Source: Aliiglaciecola sp. M165 (GTDB lineage: Bacteria; Pseudomonadota; Gammaproteobacteria; Enterobacterales; Alteromonadaceae). Taken from it: a stretch of DNA of 64,000 nt. The number at the start of each line of letters is the position of its first letter. The stretch's first letter is position 1. The stretch spans positions 186,001 to 250,000 of the forward strand of contig NZ_VKKH01000006.1 of assembly GCF_007197995.1 (NCBI RefSeq). Direction: 5' to 3'. The position numbers and the translations under genes are program-made. Below, piece after piece: positions 27,549 through 37,460 of this stretch. Under the pieces are notes generated by a model, which saw nothing but the letters and a program-made list of their open reading frames with translations, ran no database searches and was not told where the DNA came from.

Positions 27549-28195
27549 TTAAGTTGGAAAAACTAACGAAATATTACCCTTCAAGAATTGGTAATCAATA
27601 TATATTTAAAAATGTCAGTTTTGAAATTCCATCGGGGCACAATATTGGTATTTTGGGTTCTAATGGGGCTGGAAAATCCACCCTATTTAGGCTCCTTGCT
27701 GGGAGTGAATATCCCAATAGTGGGGAAATAAAAACTGATTTAAGCCTTTCTTGGCCAGTGGCACTCTCAACTGGAATTCATCCTCATATGACAGGAAGGG
27801 AAAACACGCGTTTTATAGGCAAAATTAATGGCGTTAAAGACTTGAATAAGTATGAACAGAGGGTCATCGAATTTGCTGAATTAGGCCAGAAGTTCGATCT
27901 ACCGGTTCGAAACTACTCCAGTGGAATGAAGCCAAGATTGGCCTTTGCATGCTCTATATCTATTGATTTTGATGTTTATTTGATCGACGAGGTAACTTCG
28001 GTTGGTGATGCTAAGTTTCGAAGAAAAGCAAAGAGTGCATTGTTGGAGAAAAGTACAAATGCAAACGTCATAATGGTCAGTCATGAAATGAATGAGATTC
28101 GTCAGTTCTGTGATTCTGTCATAGTACTTCATAATGGAGAGCTAACATTTTACAATGATCTCGAATCGGGGATCGAAACTTATCAGGCATTATAG
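27545..28195 (+). CDS. kpsT: KpsT-like ABC polysaccharide export ATPase
   Basis: A 216-residue ATPase. The start is set at the ATG at 27545 (M-I-K-L-E-K-L-T-K), coupled to kpsM; an upstream ATG at 27506 lies inside kpsM. Walker A G-S-N-G-A-G-K-S-T, signature N-Y-S-S-G-M-K-P-R-L, Walker B V-Y-L-I-D-E-V and the switch His in M-V-S-H-E are all present. It ends soon after the nucleotide domain, so it lacks the carbohydrate-binding extension of Wzt and fits the capsule KpsT type. Confidence 0.93.
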   Translation: MIKLEKLTKYYPSRIGNQYIFKNVSFEIPSGHNIGILGSNGAGKSTLFRLLAGSEYPNSGEIKTDLSLSWPVALSTGIHPHMTGRENTRFIGKINGVKDLNKYEQRVIEFAELGQKFDLPVRNYSSGMKPRLAFACSISIDFDVYLIDEVTSVGDAKFRRKAKSALLEKSTNANVIMVSHEMNEIRQFCDSVIVLHNGELTFYNDLESGIETYQAL

Positions 28196-28198
28196 TCA

Positions 28199-29641
28199 AT
28201 GAGCATGTATGCGCAGAAAGAGTTAGAGAAGAGACTGCTAGAATTTAAACGATCCATAGCTGATAGTGAATGGTCGAATGAAGTTTATTTGAAACAAAAG
28301 ATAGAATCTTTTGAAGAAAAAGATGTTGAACTGGCTTTTCGGATAATGCAAAGAGTGAAAGTGCTCAACCCATCTGACGAAAATCAACGGAAATTGCAAC
28401 AACTTGGAGCAAAGGCTTTAGAGAGTAATCCAGATCTAAAATCGATCTCTACGGTCGAAAAAGTTAAAAAGCTATCTTCTAAGTCCGTGGTTAATAAGTT
28501 GTCTTTGAGTGAATCACTTCTCAAGTTGAAGGGTAGGTTAGGTCTGATAAAAAGACCTTTTTACTTGTTTGTTTTGCTTCCATTTTTAATTTTAACCGTT
28601 TATTTCGTATTGATTGCGAGCCCAAGATACGAGAGTCAAACCAAGTTCATTGTTAAAGAGCCTGATGGTCTTGCCACTTTGGACCCTGCAATGGCGGTTT
28701 TGTCAGGCTTTGGTGTTCAGTCATCAAATTTAGATACTGAGCTCGTGCAAGCGTTTATAAACTCCAACGATATGATGAATTATTTGGAAGAGAGAATTGG
28801 ATTTCGCACACACTTTAGCGACTCTGACCAAGATTTCTTTAGCAGATTAAGCAGCAATGCAAGTATCGAGAGTCAATTCGCTTATTTTCTCAAGAGGATT
28901 GAGGTTGAAATCGACCAAGATTCTCAAATTATAAGCGTATTTGCGCAGGGGTTTGACCCCGTCTTCGCAAAAAAGATGACTGAAGCGATTTTGGAAAGAG
29001 CTGAGTGGTATATCAATGAAATAGGCCATCTCCTAGCTAAGGAACAAATGGCTTTTGTCATGGGAGAACACGAACTAGTTGAGAAGAAACTTCAGGGTGC
29101 TAAATCGCGACTATTGGATTTTCAAAGGCAACATGCCATTTTAGATCCAGAAGCAGAAGGCTTAGCACGTCAACAGATTACTTACCAGTTGGAAGGGAGC
29201 ATTGCAGCAAAGAGAGCAGAAGTAAACTCAATGTTAAGCTCTATGAGCAATACCGCGCCTGCAGTGGTTCAAGCGGTATCTCAGTTGAATGGTCTAATAG
29301 AACAACTAAAAGCAGAGAGAGCTAAATTAGCGAACAGCGATTCTCTAGAAAACAACTTAAATCAACTAAGTATAGGTGAAATTCTAGCGAAATTTAGTGA
29401 TTACAAAATTGATTTAGAACTAGCTTTACAAGCTTATGCCGCTTCACAGGTTTCAATTGAAAAGTCCAGAATAGAAGCGTATAGGCAATTAAAATATCTA
29501 GTTGTTGTGGAGAGCCCCACAACTCCTGAAAACGATAAGTATCCAGACATATTTTATAACTTAAGTCTAGCATTTGCGCTGTTACTGATGCTATTTGGGA
29601 TTGGGAAGATTATAATTGCGACTGTCGAAGAGCTAAGATAA
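28199..29641 (+). CDS. kpsE: KpsE-like polysaccharide co-polymerase/export adaptor with N-terminal extension
   Basis: A 480-residue inner-membrane protein with one membrane helix near residues 121-141 and one at the C-terminus (about 452-472), enclosing a periplasmic domain with long coiled-coil helices (E-H-E-L-V-E-K-K-L-Q-G-A-K-S-R-L-L-D-F-Q). That is the KpsE/Wzz-type layout, and S-P-R-Y-E-S-Q-T-K-F after helix 1 is typical. KpsE is usually about 380 residues; the extra length is a charged, probably helical cytoplasmic region of about 115 residues before helix 1. It probably bridges KpsMT to the KpsD-like exporter. It starts 3 bp after kpsT. Confidence 0.85.
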   Translation: MSMYAQKELEKRLLEFKRSIADSEWSNEVYLKQKIESFEEKDVELAFRIMQRVKVLNPSDENQRKLQQLGAKALESNPDLKSISTVEKVKKLSSKSVVNKLSLSESLLKLKGRLGLIKRPFYLFVLLPFLILTVYFVLIASPRYESQTKFIVKEPDGLATLDPAMAVLSGFGVQSSNLDTELVQAFINSNDMMNYLEERIGFRTHFSDSDQDFFSRLSSNASIESQFAYFLKRIEVEIDQDSQIISVFAQGFDPVFAKKMTEAILERAEWYINEIGHLLAKEQMAFVMGEHELVEKKLQGAKSRLLDFQRQHAILDPEAEGLARQQITYQLEGSIAAKRAEVNSMLSSMSNTAPAVVQAVSQLNGLIEQLKAERAKLANSDSLENNLNQLSIGEILAKFSDYKIDLELALQAYAASQVSIEKSRIEAYRQLKYLVVVESPTTPENDKYPDIFYNLSLAFALLLMLFGIGKIIIATVEELR

Positions 29642-29728
29642 AAATAGGTAAGCTCTACCGACTATAAGCCTAATAACGAAATAAGTATAAATATAGTGAT
29701 TTAAAAAGTTTATATAGCAGGTGATGAT

Positions 29729-30607
29729 ATGAGAAAAGGAATAGTTTTAGCCGGAGGCTCGGGCACGCGTCTTCACCCATTGACTTCAGTCGTAAGCAAA
29801 CAACTAATGCCTATTTATGACAAACCAATGATTTACTATCCTGTGGCTACGTTGATGCTTGCAGGTATCAGAGATATTTTAATAATATCTACTCCGCTCG
29901 AGTTACCACGTTTCAGGTCATTATTAGGAGATGGAGATAGGTGGGGGGTCAACTTTGAATATGCGGAGCAACCTTCTCCAGAAGGTCTAGCTCAGGCCTT
30001 CCTTATTGGTGAGGATTTTATAGGTGACAGTCCTTGCACATTGATACTAGGAGATAACATCTATTATGGACATGACTTACAGTCTTCCTTAAATAATGCA
30101 GCGCTAAACTGTTCCGGAGCTACGGTATTTGGCTATCACGTTAACGACCCAGAGCGCTACGGTGTGGTTGAATTTGATCGCGAATGGAATGCTATATCTA
30201 TTGAAGAAAAACCGTCACTGCCCAAATCTCAATACGCTGTTACTGGCTTATACTTTTATGACAATTCTGTTATTGATTTAGCCAAGCAAATAAAACCGTC
30301 CCCTAGAGGGGAGCTGGAAATTACGGATTTAAATAACTTATATTTAGGCACTAATAAGCTTAAAGTGGAGTTGATGGGCAGAGGATCGGCTTGGTTGGAT
30401 ACCGGTACGATTGATAGTCTACTTGAGGCTTCCAACTTTATTGCAGCAATTGAAAAAAGACAAGGTCTAAAGATATGTTGCCCAGAGGAAATTGCCTATA
30501 GAAAGGGTTTTATTGACAAGGAAGAATTGGAGAATCTTGCTGAACCACTTGTTAAAAGTGGTTATGGTCAGTACTTAATAAAGGTAGCAAGAGAAACAGT
30601 TAAATGA
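29729..30607 (+). CDS. rmlA: RmlA, glucose-1-phosphate thymidylyltransferase
   Basis: A 292-residue nucleotidyltransferase making dTDP-glucose from glucose-1-phosphate and dTTP, the first step to dTDP-L-rhamnose. The N-terminal [11 protein letters not shown] loop, [13 protein letters not shown] and [12 protein letters not shown] are diagnostic. Length is normal. AGGTGAT precedes the ATG. It opens a four-gene cluster rmlA-C-D-B with overlaps. Its product also serves the WecE amino-sugar branch. Confidence 0.97.
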   Translation: MRKGIVLAGGSGTRLHPLTSVVSKQLMPIYDKPMIYYPVATLMLAGIRDILIISTPLELPRFRSLLGDGDRWGVNFEYAEQPSPEGLAQAFLIGEDFIGDSPCTLILGDNIYYGHDLQSSLNNAALNCSGATVFGYHVNDPERYGVVEFDREWNAISIEEKPSLPKSQYAVTGLYFYDNSVIDLAKQIKPSPRGELEITDLNNLYLGTNKLKVELMGRGSAWLDTGTIDSLLEASNFIAAIEKRQGLKICCPEEIAYRKGFIDKEELENLAEPLVKSGYGQYLIKVARETVK

Positions 30608-31155
30608 GAGTTACCGAGACCAAAATAAAAGATGTGAAAATTATTGAGCCAGTTGTATTTACTGATGATCGCGGTTTTTTTATGGAATCGTACCGAGAAG
30701 ATTGGTTCCGCGAAAATGTCGCAAATGTCACTTTTGTTCAAGATAACCATAGTAAATCTAGCCGAGGTATTTTGCGCGGATTACACTATCAACGAAAGCA
30801 GGCTCAAGGTAAGTTGGTTCGCGTGATAAAAGGTGAAATTTTCGATGTTGTAGTTGACCTTCGTAAGGGATCTTTGACTTACGGGAAGTGGTTGGGGTTC
30901 AAAATATCAGCTGAAAACAAAAATCAACTTTGGGTACCAGAGGGGTTCGCACATGGGTTCTTAGTCACATCTGATATAGCTGAAGTCTGCTATCGTTGCA
31001 CCAACTATTACGATCCTGAGTCGGAAGTATCAATTGCTTACGATGAACCTTCTCTAAGTATTGAGTGGCCAGAATTGGGCGATACGCCAATTTTTTTGTC
31101 TGATAAAGATAAGAATGGCTGCTCTTTGTCTAATGCTCCTCATTTTATCTCGTAG
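30604..31155 (+). CDS. rmlC: RmlC, dTDP-4-dehydrorhamnose 3,5-epimerase
   Basis: A 183-residue cupin epimerase, full length. [10 protein letters not shown] carries the catalytic His; [14 protein letters not shown] and V-P-E-G-F-A-H-G-F are conserved. It epimerises C3 and C5 of dTDP-4-keto-6-deoxyglucose. Its start overlaps the rmlA stop by 4 bases and rmlD starts 2 bp after it. Confidence 0.96.
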   Translation: MRVTETKIKDVKIIEPVVFTDDRGFFMESYREDWFRENVANVTFVQDNHSKSSRGILRGLHYQRKQAQGKLVRVIKGEIFDVVVDLRKGSLTYGKWLGFKISAENKNQLWVPEGFAHGFLVTSDIAEVCYRCTNYYDPESEVSIAYDEPSLSIEWPELGDTPIFLSDKDKNGCSLSNAPHFIS

Positions 31156-31157
31156 AT

Positions 31158-32027
31158 ATGAAAACTGTCGTTATAGGAAAATCAGGGCAACTTGCTAAGG
31201 CCTTTCGAATATTAAACCCCGATTATATATTCCTAGGAAGAGCAGATGTAAACGTATTCTGTAGAAATAGTATTGACTCTACTCTTAAAAGTCTCAATGT
31301 GAGAAATATTATTAATTCGTCGGCATACACTCTAGTTGACAAAGCAGAAAAGGAAATAGAGCAAGCCTATGCACTTAACTTTTTAGCAGTGCGAAACCTG
31401 GCGGAATTTGCAGCATTAAATAAAATTGGTCTGGTACACATTTCAAGTGACTATGTATTTCGAGGAGACTCGGTAAAACCTATAAAAGCGTACGAACGGC
31501 ATCAACCAATTAATGTGTATGGATTGAGTAAGTCTGCTGGTGAAAATGCAGTTTTTAGATATCCGAATGAACGCGCATGCGTCATAAGAACAAGTTGGCT
31601 GTATTCCAATATGAGTACTAACTTTGTCACTAAGATGCTAGCTTTAATGAAAACTCAGCAAACCTTAAAAGTTGTTGAAGATCAAGTTGGAACTCCTACA
31701 TCAGTTTGGTCTCTTGCAAGAGCTTGTAATATTGCTTTATGTAAGAATCTTAATGGGAAAACTAATTTTACTGATGCAGGCCATTGTTCTTGGTATGAAT
31801 TTGCACTTAAAATTCGCGAGTTTGGAATCAAGTATAATATTCTCGGAAATGCTGCTGAGATTGAGCCAATACTATCAAATAAATTTAATTCACTCGCGAA
31901 AAGACCAAAGTACAGCGTTTTGGACAAGTCCGAAATTGAGAATAAATTTGGGGTGGTACCCAGGCATTGGAAAGAAGAATTGGAAATAGTCATTAAAAAA
32001 TTAACAAAAGAAGATAAAGAATTATGA
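31158..32027 (+). CDS. rmlD: RmlD, dTDP-4-dehydrorhamnose reductase
   Basis: A 289-residue NAD(P)H-dependent reductase of the SDR type, the last step to dTDP-L-rhamnose. The nucleotide-binding motif is V-I-G-K-S-G-Q-L-A (a Lys where many RmlD have a small residue), then N-S-S-A-Y-T-L-V-D-K-A-E, H-I-S-S-D-Y-V-F-R-G and the catalytic Y-G-L-S-K. It overlaps rmlB by 4 bases. It is more divergent from textbook RmlD than its neighbours are. Confidence 0.92.
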   Translation: MKTVVIGKSGQLAKAFRILNPDYIFLGRADVNVFCRNSIDSTLKSLNVRNIINSSAYTLVDKAEKEIEQAYALNFLAVRNLAEFAALNKIGLVHISSDYVFRGDSVKPIKAYERHQPINVYGLSKSAGENAVFRYPNERACVIRTSWLYSNMSTNFVTKMLALMKTQQTLKVVEDQVGTPTSVWSLARACNIALCKNLNGKTNFTDAGHCSWYEFALKIREFGIKYNILGNAAEIEPILSNKFNSLAKRPKYSVLDKSEIENKFGVVPRHWKEELEIVIKKLTKEDKEL

Positions 32028-33103
32028 GCAAAAACTCAGCTACTTTGATCACTGGTGGAGCAGGATTTATAGGTACCAACTTTGTGCATTATTGGATGCA
32101 AAAAGAATCAATTAAAAAAGTTGTCGTATTAGATAGCCTAACATACGCTGGAAATCGAAAAAATCTTGCAGCACATGAGTCTGATCCAAAATTTAGTTTT
32201 GTCCACGGTGATATTTGCGATACAGAACTCGTTGAAAAGTTATTGGAAGAACATGAGATTTCAACAATTATACATTTTGCAGCAGAGTCACATGTTGATC
32301 GCTCGATTACGGGTCCAGACGCTTTTATAGAAACCAACATTTTGGGAACATATAGTCTTCTTAAAGCTGCAAAAAAAGTTTGGATAGACAATCCAAAAAT
32401 TAAAGGTAAGGAGCCTTTGGAACATAGATTTCATCATGTAAGTACGGATGAGGTATATGGTACTCTTGAGCCCAATGATCCAGCATTTTCTGAGGATCAT
32501 GCTTATGCTCCAAACTCACCCTACTCTGCTAGTAAGGCCGCTAGCGACCACTTGGTTCGTTCTTACTACCATACTTTTGGTCTTCAAGTTACAACTAGCA
32601 ACTGCTCTAATAATTATGGTCCATATCACTATCCAGAAAAATTAATACCTTTGGTTATTACTAATATATTAAACGATAAGCCACTTCCCATATACGGTGA
32701 CGGGCAGCAAATTAGAGATTGGCTTTTTGTTACCGATCATGCGCGAGGAATAGAATTGGTATTAGAAAAGGGAAAAGTGGGAGAAAACTACAATATTGGT
32801 GGACATAATGAGTGGAGCAATCTGGATATAGTAAAGTTGATATGTGATTTGACAGATAAGGCTTTCTTGGGTAATGAGCAGCTAAAGGAAAAGTTTCCAA
32901 ACGCTAAGGCTGCAATAGCTCAAAAATCAAATAGCCTAATCAAATTTGTGGATGATCGAGCAGGGCATGACAGAAGATATGCTATAGACGCAACTAAATC
33001 TTTTAACGAGTTAGGTTATCAACCGAAAGAAACATTTATTTCTGGATTGACAAAGACTTTGAGCTGGTGTCTTGCTAATGATGGCTGGCATTTGCAGCGT
33101 TAG
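32024..33103 (+). CDS. rmlB: RmlB, dTDP-glucose 4,6-dehydratase
   Basis: A 359-residue extended SDR that turns dTDP-glucose into dTDP-4-keto-6-deoxyglucose. Motifs: T-G-G-A-G-F-I-G-T-N-F, H-F-A-A-E-S-H-V-D-R-S-I, the catalytic H-V-S-T-D-E-V-Y-G and Y-S-A-S-K. Its product is shared between RmlC/RmlD (rhamnose) and WecE (4-amino sugar), so this enzyme is the branch point of the two sugar pathways in the locus. It is placed last in an A-C-D-B order. Confidence 0.97.
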   Translation: MSKNSATLITGGAGFIGTNFVHYWMQKESIKKVVVLDSLTYAGNRKNLAAHESDPKFSFVHGDICDTELVEKLLEEHEISTIIHFAAESHVDRSITGPDAFIETNILGTYSLLKAAKKVWIDNPKIKGKEPLEHRFHHVSTDEVYGTLEPNDPAFSEDHAYAPNSPYSASKAASDHLVRSYYHTFGLQVTTSNCSNNYGPYHYPEKLIPLVITNILNDKPLPIYGDGQQIRDWLFVTDHARGIELVLEKGKVGENYNIGGHNEWSNLDIVKLICDLTDKAFLGNEQLKEKFPNAKAAIAQKSNSLIKFVDDRAGHDRRYAIDATKSFNELGYQPKETFISGLTKTLSWCLANDGWHLQR

Positions 33104-33117
33104 TTTGAAATAAGCAT

Positions 33118-34527
33118 ATGAAAATAATAAGTAGCATAATTCAACAACCTCTTTGCGAAGAGTTTACTAATCTGCTCGACATTTTCGAAAAGAAGAATGT
33201 GAGTAATCGAAATTTCGTATTGCTCAAAGAACCTCTGAGTACTAAAGAAGTTTTAGAAATTGTGTTAGCCGGGAATGCAGAGTTGATGTTGGGTTATGAA
33301 CAAATAGAGTTCTTTCTCTACAACGGACTTAAAAGAGGTCAAGAAGCAGAATCTCTAGAACAAGAATGGATTTCGAGTATGGAGTCTTTGCTCGAACTAA
33401 AAAACAAGTTTCCCGAAAACATAAAGGTTTTTAATACGTCATTCGTCTTAGCCTCCCCAAGTAAGTTTTTTTCTGAAATCGAATGTGAAATTCAAGAATT
33501 ACAGACAAGAAACCTTTGTAAGCCAGCCGACAGTTTGTTTTTGTTTAGTCTAATAAGAACGTTAAATCATGAAGAAATAAAAACAATTCTAAATTATTTA
33601 GAGGACTTAGATTCTGATATAAATCATCTTTTGAAAATAGAAATTGATGGTAGAGCTTTGACATCTGGACCTAGTGTGGCGATAGAAAATGAGCATCAAT
33701 TTCAACCATGTGGCTTTCATAAAGATGTTAACTTGCAAGATGCACGAGAAACTCTTGAACCATTAAATATCGCGGTTTTACAAATACAAAGTATTCAAGA
33801 AGAATTGGAGAGTAAGCATAGTGAATATCTAAAACTTGAAAATGAAGTTAAAAAACTCAAGAGTGAACTTTCTTTGAACTTAAAAGCCAATAGTGTTTTA
33901 AAGACGACTCAGGAAGGACTTGAAATAGAGTTAAAATCTTTGCGAGCCTTAAATGATGCCACGCAGACAAAGCTTTTTGAACGTGAACGTGAAATAACTT
34001 CACTTAACACTAATATAACTGAAGATAGAAAAAAATTTAAATCTACAGTAAGTAAACATCAATCCATAATTGATGAGCTAAAAATCCACCTCGTAAAGCA
34101 AAGTAAAGAGTTGGAAATTTCGAAATATTATGAAATTAAAAATCGTCGGGAGTTGTTATCAATTGAAAAGACTTTTCTCCATAAATACTTTTATGCACGC
34201 AAGAAAATAAGTAACAAACTAAACAAGAACGTATACTCTGAGGATGATGAGAAGCTTTTGTTACATTCTGACCTTTTTGATTTAATGTGGTATTTGAATA
34301 GATATCCTGACGTAAAGCACTCAGGGGTAAACCCTGTTAAACACTACCTTGTAAGCGGCGTTACTGAAAAAAGACTACCTAGTTTATATTTCGACACTTT
34401 TTGGTACTTGGAAAAAAACAAAGATGTAAAAGAATCGGGAATAAATCCCCTGTTGCATTACATCAAATATGGTTTTGAAGAGGGAAGAGAAATTAGAGGA
34501 GTTAAAGGTGGCAACCGGAAAATTTGA
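33118..34527 (+). CDS. Coiled-coil protein with two C-terminal WYL/NPL-HY repeats
   Basis: A 469-residue protein with no signal peptide, membrane helix or recognisable catalytic domain. The N-terminal part (about 1-215) is helical and unlike anything I know. Residues about 220-345 form a long heptad-rich coiled coil (E-E-L-E-S-K-H-S-E-Y-L-K-L-E-N-E-V-K-K-L). Residues about 387-460 carry two copies of a repeat: F-D-L-M-W-Y-L-N-R-Y-P-D-V...G-V-N-P-V-K-H-Y, then F-D-T-F-W-Y-L-E-K-N-K-D-V...G-I-N-P-L-L-H-Y followed by E-E-G-R-E. The same repeat is at the N-terminus of two large glycosyltransferases downstream. A scaffold or chain-length ruler is a possible role (inference). It starts 14 bp after rmlB. 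Confidence 0.75.
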   Translation: MKIISSIIQQPLCEEFTNLLDIFEKKNVSNRNFVLLKEPLSTKEVLEIVLAGNAELMLGYEQIEFFLYNGLKRGQEAESLEQEWISSMESLLELKNKFPENIKVFNTSFVLASPSKFFSEIECEIQELQTRNLCKPADSLFLFSLIRTLNHEEIKTILNYLEDLDSDINHLLKIEIDGRALTSGPSVAIENEHQFQPCGFHKDVNLQDARETLEPLNIAVLQIQSIQEELESKHSEYLKLENEVKKLKSELSLNLKANSVLKTTQEGLEIELKSLRALNDATQTKLFEREREITSLNTNITEDRKKFKSTVSKHQSIIDELKIHLVKQSKELEISKYYEIKNRRELLSIEKTFLHKYFYARKKISNKLNKNVYSEDDEKLLLHSDLFDLMWYLNRYPDVKHSGVNPVKHYLVSGVTEKRLPSLYFDTFWYLEKNKDVKESGINPLLHYIKYGFEEGREIRGVKGGNRKI

Positions 34528-34569
34528 CTTTTTTTGTGACAATGCGCCTAAGTTAGTTTTTAGATTAAA

Positions 34570-37440
34570 ATGAAACGACTAAACGTGGACAAAATGATTG
34601 GGAGAGCGCAACAGAAACTGGCTGAGGAGCTTCAAAGACATTTCAACAAGGCTAAGAATTTTGATTCAGGTGCGAACTATTCCTTGTTGTACTTGGCCCT
34701 TCAGACTGCGCGAATAGATTGCGATCTTCTAGAGCGAGTTTTTGTATGCCTATCGAATGACGATCTCAGAAAAATTCTTAGAAGAAAAAATTCAAGTGAT
34801 GATGGAAGCATCTTAGAACAAGACCGTTTTTGGGCCCTCAGTTTAGCTTTTGATGCTACGATAGAGAATGAAGCTGCAGACGTTTTATTAATAAGTGCGT
34901 TGAGAGCGTACGATAGAATTGGAACAGAACGTTTATTACTTAAAGTCTTAATTATATATCTTACTCTGAGAATGAAACCAAAATTGTCATTTGAAACCTC
35001 GGAGTTTCTTACAGATTTGGTTTTCCGTTCAAGTCTAAATCCAGATTACATTTTAGAGTGCACTGAGGGGGAGACAAACTTAGTTTCATTGCAAGTTGGA
35101 ATTATTTGCGCTGAAATTGGTCTGGCCAATTTGTTGCATGAGGATGCAAGTTTCACGTTCTCCATACTACACAAAATTGGGGATAATAGCGTCTCTGAAG
35201 TAACGAGCTCATTCGACTCAAGCTTTGAATCTTTTGATATTGCAATATATTTCGATTTCTCATGTACTAAAGAAGTTCAGTTTATTTTAGCTGAGTTGAA
35301 ACTGCTCGATTTACAGAACGTTTCAATTGTTTTGTTGGATAACTCTTGCTCTAAAGTTAACAGTCCCCAAAGTAAAACTTTAAAGAAATATATAGATGAA
35401 AGGACGGTAAAGGTTCGCACTATCGGAGAGCCATTCAAGACTGAATCGACTATTTACTATGCGAATTCAAACACTCAGTTGTTTTCCATTTCTACTCTAT
35501 CTGATAGCTTTAAAAGGCTCATCTTTTTAAGAGATTGCTGTTATTCAAAAAATCTGCTGAAGTCTTTCGCGTCTAGGTTTTGTGGAAAAGAACTAAACGT
35601 TTATATCTCGTTTATTTCCGAGGAGGTTCGTTGGATTGAGCCGATTGAAGACAGAGTCATATACAAATTGTCTTGTGGGGCAGAACACGTTAGTTCAAAA
35701 CTAAAATTCTTCTTAAATTTACTTACCTCTCTTCCTAGTGAAAAAGGTTCAATAGTGTTTGGTCTACTGAGTAATTTGGCCGACCTTGAAAGCGTTAATA
35801 GAACGGTTTCCATTTCAAAGTACTGTTTGGCAGCCTATATCTGCAGCGGATTAGATTCAAATGGTGAATTTTTTCTAAGATATAGTAGAGCTTTCGTAAG
35901 ATATGTATCGAAAAACGTTTCACATGAAGTAATTAATACCATTATGTCATTTGAAAGGTCGGAAATTAATGAGCTCCAAAAATCATTCTTGTTTTTTTTA
36001 TTTTCCAAGAAATTTGGCGAAGACTACTACTTGACATTCCTTAGTGAAAAAATAATAGATACATCGACTGAGGAATTCTCAGAAGTTTACACTATGTTTG
36101 ATCCTGTCAATAGGGTTGGGCTTAGTTCTGCTGGTTTAAAGTTTTGCGCTGACAAACCTCTATTGAAAGTTATTTTTAGCAAGCTTGACAAACTCAGAAT
36201 CGCAAGTGTGACAAGGAAAAAGGTATCTCCCCAACATTCCAACAGCATAGTTGTGGTTTTAGCTCGACTTTTTCCTGACAATATTAATGTTGGATCAAAT
36301 TCACACTACAATATTCTGAAAATTTATTGTAATTTAATCAATGTATATAACGAAAAGCTTTGTGAAAAGGACCGATTGAGTCTAAAGGTTATCTTTACAG
36401 GAGAGAAAGACTTTCGTACGCCATTTCTGGTTCGAACTCAAGGTCGAACATGCAATAGAAATAATAATTTCGAATTCATGATTGGAGATGGAATAATTAA
36501 AGACCAAAGCTCCTTTTTCGACTTTTCCTCCAAGCCTGGCTTATCGAAAGCAAAAAGGGTTGAATCGGCCTGTAAATTAATAGATGAACTCAAGCCTTTG
36601 TCTACACTGTTTCTTGGAGGCACATACGATAGTAAGATAACAAGAAGCAAGGTCTACGAACACCATCCTGTAGCGTTCATACCTACTACTGGGAGTGTGG
36701 ACAATGCTTATGGTAAACCTGACATACATGTCGATGTCGTTAGAGCAGTCAATGAATACCATAAACACTTGTTAATTGAGTTTGGTATTCCAGAAAACGC
36801 CGTAATTCATTTTTCTAAACCAATGTTCGAAGAAAATGAACTCCCATTGTTTGACTGGAATTGGTCTAAATATTGGGATCCTAATCAAAATTATTTTTCT
36901 ATTGTCACACCTTTGGTCGGGGGTCGAATAAGTCGATGGCTACTGGGCTTGACAGAATTTGAGAGTAAACAATTCATTAAATTATTTGACAATAATAAAT
37001 ATTTGAAATGGGTGTTTGTGGGAGAGAGAGAATCTACTTTTTCGAAAGTGCTTGAAATGAAACCAGAACTTAAAAAGTTGTTGGACAATAAATCTATTAT
37101 TCGAATTGATTACACCGATAATCTTGGAGGGTTAATCGAAAATTCAAACTTGGTCTTTATACCTACACTAGGAGGGGCGACAACTGTGGCTGCAGCCACA
37201 TCAGTCGGCACGCCTTCTCTTGTCGATTATCGATCCGATTCGACTACAGTAGTTCCAACGTTGGGACACTTTCATAGTTTTGAAGAAGGTTTTGATTTGA
37301 TTAACGAAATTAGTATCAATGATAGTATCGGTAAGCGAATCGTTGAAGAGTCAAAGACTCTATTGAGTAAAAGACGAGACCTAAACAATATAGCTGAAAG
37401 TTTTGTCTCCTTTCTGCAGGAAGCTCGAAGCAAAAATTAA
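34570..37440 (+). CDS. Large GT-B-like putative glycosyltransferase with unknown N-terminal half
   Basis: A 956-residue cytoplasmic protein. I do not recognise residues 1-550, which are helical with one alpha/beta-looking patch (I-A-I-Y-F-D-F-S, V-S-I-V-L-L-D-N). Residues about 555-956 look like a GT-B glycosyltransferase: S-I-V-V-V-L-A-R-L-F-P-D opens the first Rossmann domain; Y-L-K-W-V-F-V-G-E and F-I-P-T-L-G-G-A-T-T-V-A-A-A-T-S-V-G-T-P-S-L-V-D-Y fit the donor-binding second domain. The E-x7-E motif of GT4 is not there; a G-G-x3-V-A-A-A segment takes its place. The C-terminal half is a distant relative of the 587-residue protein at 43.5 kb. The sugar is unknown. Confidence 0.65.
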   Translation: MKRLNVDKMIGRAQQKLAEELQRHFNKAKNFDSGANYSLLYLALQTARIDCDLLERVFVCLSNDDLRKILRRKNSSDDGSILEQDRFWALSLAFDATIENEAADVLLISALRAYDRIGTERLLLKVLIIYLTLRMKPKLSFETSEFLTDLVFRSSLNPDYILECTEGETNLVSLQVGIICAEIGLANLLHEDASFTFSILHKIGDNSVSEVTSSFDSSFESFDIAIYFDFSCTKEVQFILAELKLLDLQNVSIVLLDNSCSKVNSPQSKTLKKYIDERTVKVRTIGEPFKTESTIYYANSNTQLFSISTLSDSFKRLIFLRDCCYSKNLLKSFASRFCGKELNVYISFISEEVRWIEPIEDRVIYKLSCGAEHVSSKLKFFLNLLTSLPSEKGSIVFGLLSNLADLESVNRTVSISKYCLAAYICSGLDSNGEFFLRYSRAFVRYVSKNVSHEVINTIMSFERSEINELQKSFLFFLFSKKFGEDYYLTFLSEKIIDTSTEEFSEVYTMFDPVNRVGLSSAGLKFCADKPLLKVIFSKLDKLRIASVTRKKVSPQHSNSIVVVLARLFPDNINVGSNSHYNILKIYCNLINVYNEKLCEKDRLSLKVIFTGEKDFRTPFLVRTQGRTCNRNNNFEFMIGDGIIKDQSSFFDFSSKPGLSKAKRVESACKLIDELKPLSTLFLGGTYDSKITRSKVYEHHPVAFIPTTGSVDNAYGKPDIHVDVVRAVNEYHKHLLIEFGIPENAVIHFSKPMFEENELPLFDWNWSKYWDPNQNYFSIVTPLVGGRISRWLLGLTEFESKQFIKLFDNNKYLKWVFVGERESTFSKVLEMKPELKKLLDNKSIIRIDYTDNLGGLIENSNLVFIPTLGGATTVAAATSVGTPSLVDYRSDSTTVVPTLGHFHSFEEGFDLINEISINDSIGKRIVEESKTLLSKRRDLNNIAESFVSFLQEARSKN

Positions 37441-37460
37441 AACAGTGGGAAAAGATTTAT

